Shown piece after piece: positions 1 to 12,200 of a stretch of DNA of 64,000 nucleotides. The DNA lies in assembly GCF_964355755.1 (NCBI RefSeq), contig NC_092673.1, positions 21,457,001 to 21,521,000 on the forward strand, written 5' to 3'. Source of the DNA: Antedon mediterranea. Taxonomy: Eukaryota; Echinodermata; Crinoidea; Comatulida; Antedonidae. Every line of letters starts with the position of its first letter. Position 1 is the stretch's first letter. The notes under the pieces are model-generated. The model made no database searches and was not told the origin of the DNA. It was given only the letters and a program-made list of their open reading frames with translations. A program made the position numbers and the translations under genes.

Positions 1-280
1 CTGCTTTTAGGAGAGTATACTTTCACATTTAGATTTAGGATATGAATCAGGATCATGCTGTGGGCATGACATGTTGATTCCATTTACAGTACGTAGTTTA
101 ATCAGGATTTGTACAGTATTTTCATATAACAGAAATGGAAAAATGTGTTTTCATTTAAATGGAAACACACACACTTTAGGAAATTCATGCAACATTAAAA
201 TAATTATTTACTGTATTGTAAATATAAAATTCATTACATTTCAATGTACTGTAAGTAATCAATAATGGTTTTTTTTTCAG

Positions 281-3200
281 GTGTGCATATTTGTTCAAAG
301 GAAAGCATGGAGAAACTCCAAAACCGAATTCATTCTTTCGTACACTTTATCCCAAAATTATAGGCAATATTGAGGTAAGTCACCACCTTTTCCCACTTTC
401 GTTTTAGAATGTAAGGTGGTCTAGGCTTATTATTATATTATATTATTATTATTATATATTATACGTATTATACACCTTTTTGCTTGTGTGATCAATGCAC
501 ATTCATCTACTGTAAAGCCTTGTCTATAGTATCAAACTTTATGCCGACCAAAAAATGTGATGTGCCCACATATGAACATGATGATGTCATATCACTACCA
601 AATTTAGGAATATCACTACCATATTTAGGCATATCACTACCATATTTAGGCATAACTAGTTTGATACTGTAGACAGAGCTTTACACTCCTGAACCGAAAT
701 GTGGCTTTTGTATAAGGAATAATCTTTATAATTTCTCTGTTAGTGCAGTTCACGTTTTATAAATTGATTTATAAATTGGGGATAATTAGAAATGGCTTGT
801 CAGGATGCCACGCCTTTGTCAAAATTGATTAAATAACAGAATATTTATTCATGATTCTTGTTCATTTAGTAAATTACAAAATGATTATTCATGTTATACA
901 ATTTCCTTTTTATCCCCAATGTTAATAAATACGATTACCTGTCCCAATCAAGTCATTAATTTAAATACTCTTGTATATCATTTTTTAAATTGGAGTAAAA
1001 TGGTGAACTACAGTACAGAAAGAAATTACTGCTTCGTATCTACGCGTAGGCTTTCGTAGGTAGATCGTAGGTAGAACGTAGGTCATTGTTCTCTCCTACG
1101 ATGTATTGTTTGTAGCCTACGATGTATTGTTTGTAGCCTACGATGTATTGTTCTCTCCTACGATGTATTGTTCGTAGCCTACGATGTATTGTTCTCTCCT
1201 ACCTACGATGTATTGTTCGTAGCCTACGATGTATTGTTATGAAATCTAGGCTACGCCTCGATCGTAGGGTGGTTCGTAGAAGCATGGACAATGCAAACAA
1301 ACAATGTATTGTTTGCTAATTAAAATCCTACAAAGATTAGTAGGTCAATTTTTGTAGCCGCCCTACGCATCGGTTATCCTAATTTGGACGGAAATCCGCC
1401 GACGAAACGACATCGGGCCGGTGGACTTCAGCTCACGTAGAGAGAGTCGAGGCTAGGCCTAGCCTGTTTCGGCGGCCTACACTATAAATTATTTAATTTA
1501 TTTCTACCTTGTTGGGTTCGCGAATTATAAAAACAACGACACCTAGGCTAGGACACCAACAAAATATATGCAAAATAAATATATATCCCATATTAAGATT
1601 TAACATACATAAATAGGCCTTTTAAAATGATTACAACATGTATAAAGAAAAAGGCCCAACCAGAATTTGGAGGGGAAAAACATGTGAGCTGAGCAGTTTA
1701 GAGAGAGTATTATGTTTCATGTCATGTGACACAAAATCCAGGTACACGATCTTAATTACTGTTTTATCGTCGTTAGACGGTAGCCACCCTCTCGTAGAGC
1801 TCGTACTGAGTAAAAAAAACATGTGAGAGATTGCGGTAAGCAGAGAGTATCGCGTTTCATGCCATGTGACCAAAAAAAAACTAGGTCTGTATTAATTACG
1901 GTCTTCTGTCGGCAGTCTTTTTGAGCGACCGATTGAACGTCCTGATGCTATATTTAGAATGAATTGTTTACGATCTTTTTTTCTCTGCATCGTTTCTGGA
2001 TGGGACGTTCGCTATATTATGTTTATGTTGGCCTGTTCGTTGCGGTTCACCTGTGTTGGATCGTGTCTCTCTTATTATACATAGTGGGAAATTTATATTT
2101 ATATTCGCCGTTGAGTAGGTAAACACGCACGAAGGAAAATATTACGATTAAAAAATATTATTTATTTTTTATTAATTTACAACTTTGTCCTCCGCCAATT
2201 AAATTTAACACATTAATTTCACACCTTACTTCACTAAGAACATCGTAGGGTTGTTTATTTAGGTTACGAACTCCCTACGAAGTTCAGAACGTAGCTCATT
2301 GAAAGTTGTTTATTGAGGTTACGAAGCCAAACAATGGAACCTACGAAGCCAACAACGTAGCCTACGTTCTATCTACGAAGCTACTTCGTAGGTAAAGTTG
2401 CAGTATTTTCTTTCTGTACTGTATGACATTCCTAAAATACAGTAAAGTATATTATCAGTGAAGATGCTTTATATCTATCTATCCCACTCTATCTACCTAT
2501 TTACCTAAGTTTGTAATTCCCCGAAACCTTGAAATACCAGAATGGTCTCTGGCGGGGTTTAGTTTTTTACGAACCCTGAAACCAGTTATAGAAATACCGG
2601 GATGGTGTCCGGCGGGGGATAGCTTCACCATATACTGTAGTTTAAGTTCTATTTATTTGTTGTTAGCTGTAATCGTTCAATTCATTTCAATGTAAACGGT
2701 TTTTATATATTTTACAAATGACAATTAATTTACTTACTTATTTACTTATCTCAATTTTCAATTCAATTTTATTACCTACTGATGAAAACAATCATAAACA
2801 GACATACAATATTAAATAGACACAGTGCAGTTGTTGTAATGTTACCTGGGAGGGCAGAAAATGGGTTAATATTAACATTATAGGCAAGAGCGAATCGGCT
2901 GTCCGACACGAAGGTTAAAAGAAACCTTTAATAGAGGTCATACCATCGCTTACGGTTTTTAGCTGTACATCTCTTAACTCTATGGGCCTGTTTCTGCTGA
3001 GCAGAAATAATCGATTATTAACCGTTTATTTTTTTAATCGATTATTTTTGGGCAGCAGAAACGGCGCAAAATAAAATAACCGATTAAAAATAACCGATTA
3101 AAAACACTCAATCCATTGCGTGTTTTAATCGATTATTTCTTGTTTTAACCGATTATTGCGGAGCAGTTTTGAGCTGCAACACAAATTGCGATTATTGACC

Positions 3201-6200
3201 TCACTTTGACCTCTAGAGTATGACAAACTTATTCACGTCACAAAGCATGCTGTTTATTTGCGCGATATCGACGACAATCAGCAAAACCACGATCGCGATG
3301 TAGGGTAGACCGAATAACAATCAAATGTTAAACATTTTATTTTTATTATTTTGTGGGGGAGAATTATACCGAGAGACTCCGGGATTCTGTGTTACAAGTA
3401 CACCCGTTACATACCACCAGTTCAGGCTAACGATGTTTTACATGTCATTTGTTAGGCCTGTTGTCTGTTGACTTGTTTCGGTAGAAATATATAGCCTCTA
3501 GGCCTAGCAGGCCGAAGGTAGAACCAACGAACGGCGAAACAAACTTTTTTTGCCGACGTGTCCTTATTAATATAACATCATTATTCTGTTGTATGTGGTA
3601 CGGTAGTAGGCCTAGATGTTTATTTTACAAATAATATAGCTTTACGTAAGAGTAATTTTTAATCGTAGGTCTACATGTGAGAGTTTTAGGCAGCGATAGG
3701 ATGTAAACAAACCAACTCTCATCGGCCTTTCATAACTTGAACTGCGCTGTGGGGGAATGATGACATGATTTTAAAAACCGATTACCTGAATAACCGATTA
3801 AAGTCGTAGCAATTTTCAATTGCAACGCGATTATTTTTGTGGTTTGCGGTGACTGGAAAAAATCGATTATTTTGATTTTTTCAGCAGAAACAGACCCTAT
3901 GTCACCAAGTGTTTTAAGGTTAACATTTCTGCTGTTCAGATTTTTTTTAAGGATAGTTAGTAAATTACATTAAGTTGACACGTCCTTTAAAATCATTTGA
4001 AAAAACCACCGCAAAAACTAATGAGGAATATGACTGAAAATAAATAAATAATGTTGATTATTAAGGATAAAAGTGTGCAATTTATCATTAGGGTTGCTAT
4101 AGAATCAAGACACTACTCTTCATCACTCTGGATTATATCAAGGAAGTCGCTGCCAAAACTCTTAAATCTTCAAGTATTATTAACTTCATCCTCGATAATC
4201 TTGGTTTTTAATTCTCTGTTCTCGAAGACAAAAACACATTTCACAGAGTTTAAAACAATACTGTGTATTAACATGGCCGTATCCAGCATGAGGCAGATTT
4301 CCTCGTCTGAAATTTTCAATTTTCTCACCCACGCCAATTCCCCAGCTCAGATCGTTATATTTTATATTAATAATTATACAGTCTTTAAGGCCACAGTCTA
4401 CTGTAGAAACACTAAAATTCACAAATTTGGTTGTAAATACAATTTTTACATGTTTGTATGTTTAAACCATCTTGTCTCATCTGTTTTTAACCTCTCACTA
4501 TGGCCTTGGTATAACAAATGAATTAAAAACAATTATATCTCAAGTGAGTTTTTGGTATATTGTGTGTATAATACTTTCAACTTCAACTTCAACTTTATTT
4601 TCCAATGTTTTTTAATGATAAATAATATTAAATTTTAAAACATAAGGAAGGAGCTAGAAAATAGTGTAAACACTAATCAAGTCCAGCCCCTTTTACATAA
4701 ATTATACTTAACTAAATTTTTACAACTATGGGCAATAATTTCTTTCAGGCCTACAAATAATAAAAACTTAATAAGTTAAAACAATCCCATTTATATATTT
4801 TAAAATTTAAATATTACTACACTTTTTCATAAATAAGATAAATAAAATAAATAATTATATAACTAAAGTAAGAATTGCTTTAATTTCCGTATAAATATAA
4901 TTTTAGAGTCATGTTTAATATTTTCTGGTATCTCGTTCCATGATAATATAATACATGTTTTTTTTATAGTTAATTGAAAACAATTGGAGATGTGGATACC
5001 ATGGTCTACATAGGATCCAATGTCAGAGTGAGAATAGTAAAGGTGTATATTGTCTACAGTATGATGAAACACGCATTGTTAGTGGCTTAAGAGATAACAC
5101 AATCAAGGTAAGCACATCAAGATTGAGTGATGTTAATTATCAATGTTCTATAAATCTAATATTGTAAATATTTAATGTATCATCTCATGTGATTCTGTGA
5201 CAGGAAGTTATTAAAGCTCTTCATGTTTCAAGTGTTCATCTTCTTGTCGTAATGAACCTATCATAAGTCAGTGCTGTTCCTTGTTTGCCCTCCATGCCAT
5301 TCATTTATGTGACAAAAATATGTGATGTACCTATATACACTGTAGACATGATGATGTCATATCACTACCATATTTAAGCTCATCACTATCATATTTGGTC
5401 ATGTGACATCACACTTTTTTTGTCAAACTAGTTTGATAGTGTAGACAGAGCTTTAATATTCCGCATGTGAATATTCAAAAAAAAAACTGATAAAAATATA
5501 CAGTAGCCTCCTTGAGTAATGAACATTGGCGCGAGTAATAATTGTATTTGCAATATCTATCCATGGTAGACCATGTTTGGTGTCTACAGTACAATGTAAC
5601 AACATCAATGTATAATGAAGCTAGGCCCAAAGGTAAACGTATATGTCGTTGGTGCGAGTAATTCTGTGTACTACTAGCCCACAGGGAAAATAGTTAGTGT
5701 AATGACATAGAAATTCAATATTTACATTTATGAATGTTGAGAAGATTACGACTGGATTAGGTATAGATCATTTGAATTAACAAGAAACATAAACAAGTTT
5801 TAGAATCTGAAATCAAATTCCAAATAAAGATTTGCTACAGTGTAAAACAACATTGTATATGCAGGGAATAATTTCTCCAATGTAGCATAGCAAAAAACTA
5901 TACAAAACAACCTTTTTGCTACACATTTCTACAATTGTGTAGTAAAAAATACAATACAAAACTATGTTTCTAAAAAATCAGTTTGATTAGCAATTTTGCT
6001 AAACAAAATTTTCAAATGAAATTTTTCCCTGATATGAACTCAAATCTTTGCATATTATGTACAATATGTCTTCTCAGATGATAAAATATTTAATTATGAA
6101 TTTCTTTCTTAATTTATTTTATCAATAGATTTGGGATAGAAATACATTACAATGTACTCAAGTACTAACAGGGCATACTGGTTCAGTGCTGTGTCTGCAA

Positions 6201-9200
6201 TATGATGATAAGGTCATCATTACAGGTTCAAGTGACTCAACCGTAAGGTAAGAGAATACACTAATGAGCCACAATAACAATTTCAATTTTTGTGGAATAT
6301 TATTCAAGCTTTTAAATCTCATTTGTTTGTAAATAGCTTTTTTTTTAAATTATTCTTTACAAATTTTAATTGAACGAATTTGATTGTTTTGTAATTTTAT
6401 TGTGGCTGGATTTTAAATGTTGTTATTTCATTATGTTAGTACAGTAAAGTACTCTAACTACTGTATGACTACATTTTTGTAAACATTTTGTATAGGTCGA
6501 ACCTTTTGTTACAAGAGTGTTCCTCCGTTTTGAAGGAGTGTAACTAATAAATAATATTATTATAAGTATTAGTATTGTTATGTTATTTTTTTTAAAGGTG
6601 GTTAAATTTAAAATCTTTTTCTTTAACCTTTTATCATATAATAATATTTTTTGAGAAAAATTTAATTTATTGAATTGAATGTTTTACTTCTTCAATAACG
6701 AGTATTATGAATCAATTTCAAACACGTTATATTCACATACATAAGCCACACAAAATTATTCTAATTTCAAAAGAGACAATTTTAAATCCATTTGAAATCT
6801 GTATGCATAATTGAAGACCTGGACTTTTTTTACGTATTTCTCCTGCATATTAACAAAAGACGTGGAACTCATTCAGTATAATTTATTCAGAAAATGGCAA
6901 TAGTATTGAAGATAATAGAGAGGTTTCGCAATCATACGAATACGATAACGAAAACGGATACGTCACGCACACGTATTCGTTTTCGTAAGCCATAAAAAAA
7001 TCTGTTTCGCATGGCAACGAAATATTGAGGCGCGTCCAAAATATGACTGCGGTAAATTTGAGCGAAGCGCAGGTACGTGTTGCTTGGTGCTTGGCTGCCT
7101 AGGCCTAGCGTAACATCAAAGCGAGTGAGGACTTTAAAAACTGCTATTTATCAAAATTGACTTGGCATTTTAGTAAATTACTTTAGTAAATTACTTTCAA
7201 TAAATCTATAATTATATTATAATCATGAATCATTCCTGATTCAAATGCAAAATGTGCAAAATAGATCAAAAACTATACTCGTTTTGTAGTTACGAATATG
7301 ACTGGTGATATTCGTCAAAACACGAATACGCCTCACGAATATGAAATGGGGATCAGCTCAAAAGTTTCACAAATGTGTGACGTATCCGTTTTCGTTATCG
7401 TATTCCTATGGTTGCGAAACCTCCCTATTGTGTTTATGACAACGTTAACCAAATTTATAATGAAGGTATACTCCAAGTACTGTACTTCATTTTTTATACA
7501 AAAAGACCAACAGCGAAACTGCAGTAAATCTCTGCTACGTAACACTAAACAGGCTACTTATACAGCTGTATAAAAAGTGATGTAAGCCTTTCTGGATCTG
7601 TATCTTTATACTCCAATAAAGCAGGAAAACTGCATCACACTAGAGTTTTATTATTAAATTTTAGTGCCTGGTGGATTTCTAAGACTATATTTTAGAATGA
7701 ATGATGATAAAATTCGTTGTAGTAGAATAGGAAAGAATATGTCACATTAAAAATGTTCAGCTCTGTCTACACTATCAAACTGTATGTGACAACAAAATGT
7801 GATGTGTTCATATATGGACATGATTATGTCATATTACTACCATATTTGGGCGTATCACTACCATATTTGAGCACATCACACTTTTTTGTCAAACTAGTTT
7901 GATAGTGTAGACAGGGCTTTACATGTGGAAATGGCATGTCCAGTTCAAAATGTTTGCATTACTGTATAATATAATGTTACTGAGAATTGTTTTGTTTGTA
8001 AAAATTGTTTTGAAAATAAAAATTTAAGAGAATTACCCCCAAATGTTTACAACTATAGCACTGAATACTCAATCCTAAAATAGACTTTATTTGGTTGTGC
8101 AAGTTACTAACTATATAAATCTTAACGTACGATGTTGACATGTTGTTAATTTACACACTACACACACACTACATGACTGTTTAGCAAGCGGTTATATAAT
8201 AAGTGTCCTAATATTTACTATGTAAGAAACTCTCTCTTTTTACTATATATCGAAATGAGGTTTGTCATTTGGTTCTTTAGCGTACAATAATAAATATGCA
8301 TATACTGTACATGTATTCATTAGATTATTTAAATTTAGCCTTTTTCAAGTGGATTTTAATCATTATCAGTGAGATTTAGTTATTCATTGATTATTAGGGC
8401 ACACAAAGCGGATCAGCTATTGTAATTGTAATTGTATAAAAATTATTTTGTGTATGTATGAAATAGATGTCGGGTGTATGATAAGAAAGTGGAAGAGCCA
8501 AAAGGAAAAACATTAATTAGGAGCATGAATCATTTGCCTCTTCTCCCTCCTATAAATGTTCTCTTATAGGATGTATTGATTCAATTTAATTAATAGATTA
8601 CTGATGTGAAATTAGTTACTTGATTGGAATTAACTAATTATAAACAGTGTTTATACATTGCATGTTATGTTAATTGTTTTGTTGTAAATTTGTCTTGATT
8701 TCCCAAAGTATAGTGAAGAATATTAATACAACATTAAGAATTGGCCAATTATGTTTATAACATAGTCACCATCAGACATCATGAAAAGGAAGTGATGTCA
8801 TAAGTATGCTCACATCCAACCATTACTCACATTATTTAATATGTAGCTACTTAAAGAAATAGGTTAGAGGTCATCATAGTATGTTGATTATTGAATTAAA
8901 CATTATACTGTGCCACTCAATTATTTTGTATGTGAACAAATTTAATTACATTACTTATTAATCACATACATGCTATTATTAGTATATTATGAAATTAATA
9001 TGAATTTGTAAATACTTTAATAATAGCACTAATAATACACTTTACTAATGATCCCAGAGATATAAAATCTAATTATTTATACTCAATTAATCACATACAT
9101 GCTATGTTATGAAATTATATGAATTTGTAAATACTTTAATAATAGCACTAATGATCCCATTTATACTCAGTTAATTATATATTGAAGTATAATGCCTAAA

Positions 9201-12200
9201 AAAATTACTGTCCATTAATTAACTATCCAAGTTAACAATTCAATCTAATCGTTAATCAAGGTTTAGTAAGTATAAATGTAAACATCAGGAACCTGTTCTT
9301 AATTACATTTTGATCATAGATATAAACAAATGTAATGTATACAATGGTATTATTTATTAATAACTACAATGTTATTAGTAGTAAAGTACATAAAACCTCG
9401 AACAATATATTTCATGTGTCCTAGTTTTGAATGAAGCTGAATTTCATAGAAAGTATAAATTTAGCACACCAAGGGAGATAATAGTCAAAGCCATTTATAT
9501 ATATGTGTTTTCGCTACAGTATCCATGCATTATTGAACTTTAAAGTGTTTTTCATAAAAAATTAACACTACTACTGCTCACTGTTTTCAATTTTTGTGTA
9601 CTGTCTACTAACCCATGGTTTAAATGTATACAAACAAGGAAGGAGAGAAAAAAGGGAAGAAATTCATTTTTATTTTTCAACTTTCTAAAAAATGGCTACC
9701 TGTCAGGCTTCATCGGTGTTGGACATAGTGCATTCTACTATTTTGTGCCATTTATCCCTGTCATGGGCCGAGTGTTTCTGAAGTACTGTTTTCAAGTCAT
9801 CCTGTATCTATTATATATATATATTTTTTTTTTTTGAACAAGGTTTTTACATGAGTTTTACTTCTTGTAAAATCCTCTAATAATTGTATATTTCTTCCTT
9901 ATTTAATTTGTTATTGTTATTTTCTGTGCACCATTAATATAAATAAATGTTTTTATGAATAAAGAATGATGAAGAGAATTTGGCTACCTGTATTTTTAAG
10001 AAACTGAATTCATTGATGTAGGAATTGTTTGGTTATAATGACAGGTACTGTAGTACTATATATAATTGTTGTGTGTGTTTTTGTTTTTTTTAGGGTGTGG
10101 GATGTTGAGACAGGAGAGATGATGAACACCTTGATACATCATTGTGAAGCAGTTCTTCATCTTAGATTTAGTAATGGAATGATGGTCACATGTTCAAAGG
10201 TTAGTTTTTCATATTTTTTTAAACCATCGCCTTCTACTACAATACAATAGGGAGCTTTCTCATCTGGACGGACGGTAAACGAAAGGGGATACAAAACGTG
10301 ACAATTATTTTGATACACAATCAAAGCTGGTCAGCCACCTCCGCATACCCTCTGTACACGACTTGGTGGGCGTTTTTGATCCAGATGTGAATACCAATAA
10401 AAAAAATCCATATAAAAACAGTACATATGTCAACACCTGGGATTAGTATCCCAGAGTTGACTAACCTGTGATTTAACAACTTTAATATACCTAATAGGAT
10501 TTTAAAAGGTGTAGTGGATGTTCAAATTACATTGAATGACAACATTCAATGACTATGAGGCAATCCAAGTTACTCCCTGTTGGATGCGTATGAAAAAAAA
10601 ATTCTAATGCTTAAATAATTATTTGTAGTTTTTATTTATTATTTTTAAATATAAAATCCTTAGAATTTTCATTGTTTCTTGTATCTACCCAGGATCGATC
10701 CATTGCAGTATGGGACATGACATCGCCAACAGATATCAGCCTGCGACGAGTGTTAGTTGGTCACCGTGCTGCTGTCAATGTGGTGGACTTTGATGATAAA
10801 TATATAGTTTCAGCATCAGGGGACAGAACCATTAAGGTAAACAGCTATTAGGGAATTCTACTGATGCTAGTGAAGTGGAGTTGTTATACTTCTACAAATT
10901 ACAGAAATATCAAAATAATTTTGCCCATCATGTACCGAAACAGTACTGAAAACATACCAGACCAGTAATCGACTGGTCATTTATGAACTCCTCAAGCTAC
11001 TCACAAAAGATCTACTCACACTGCATGTGTTTAAACAGCAAGGAGTACTAAAGAGCTAGGTCTCCTCAAAACATATCAGTCGGATAGGCCTACAGTAATG
11101 TGTTCTCTGCTGGTGTAACTCGAAACTGTTTCATACATTTAAGTATTCAGTACAGTTTGGCAAAATGTCAATAATTACCACAATTTCCTTTAAATAATGA
11201 ATACATGCATAAAGATGAGACTTAATTATGCACATTAAACATTTCTCAGAAACCTGATTAGTGTCCAGTCATTCATTTATTAGATGCTATAATAGGGAAA
11301 AGAAAAATTGGGTTTAGATTCATTCAGTGTGTACTGTTTATAGTTTGGCAAAAAAAATACATGTTTGAGATTCTCAGAAACTTGAGGAGTGTTCAGTCAT
11401 TCAGTTTGTACTGTATGGCAAAGAAAAACACAAGGTTTGATATTTATCAGCAACTTAAGGACTACCTGTACCTTGTTAGTTCATAAACATGTACTTAGTT
11501 CAAATGCCATAAAAGAATCATTTTGCACAGCTATTTATATAATTGATTAATGTCAACGCAATCTTGTGTTACTTGCCTGTTAAGTGCAAGAAAAGTGTGC
11601 TGGCTAGTTATTGCAGTATAGGCTGACCTTTTGTAGCTAATACTGTGTTCATATTTCAAGTGACTAGGTGATTAGGATAACTAAGTCATACCTTTAGTAT
11701 GTTTATTATTTCATTATTTTATGGACGAAATTTTATAATTGCATACTACAGAATGGTAACAACACTATATACAGTTTTACCAGCAATCACTGGCAATACA
11801 AATTGATCCGAAAAGAGATAGTCAATGATGTATATGAATTAACCAAAAGATTATTTATGTATGTTAATAGTTATAACGTAAAGATACAGTTATTGTACTT
11901 AATAGTTAAATGGCTATAAGGCTTAAACGATTTTCTATGGTTACACCAGAAACACAATAATATTTTATTGATGAATTTGATGTTAGTGTTATCCAGGAGC
12001 ATGATTCACTTGGCTTGAATCTTCTCATTAGACATGAAAATCAATATTAAAATGTCAAAAGCATTTCTGTGTGTAATATCTGGTGGAAGAGTGGTTAACG
12101 AGATTCATAAATAGATGTATCTAGACTAGATACAATACTCTACAAAATCATTTTATAGAAAGAATATTCATTTACTAGTATAATTATTGTATTGTTCCCC

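Noticed and set aside
4051..4521. 156-codon ORF inside a BTRC intron
   Set aside because: It has no start context, no recognisable domain and AT-driven composition, and it overlaps an equally open frame on the other strand. I treat it as chance.
7298..7573. 91-codon ORF as a transposase fragment
   Set aside because: Most of it lies in the inverted terminus of the 6915-7429 element; no DDE-like motif is visible.
9690..9810. Possible retroelement coding fragment (ATGGCTACCTGTCAGGCTTC region)
   Set aside because: Composition is less AT-rich than its surroundings, but no reading frame or family motif could be recognised.
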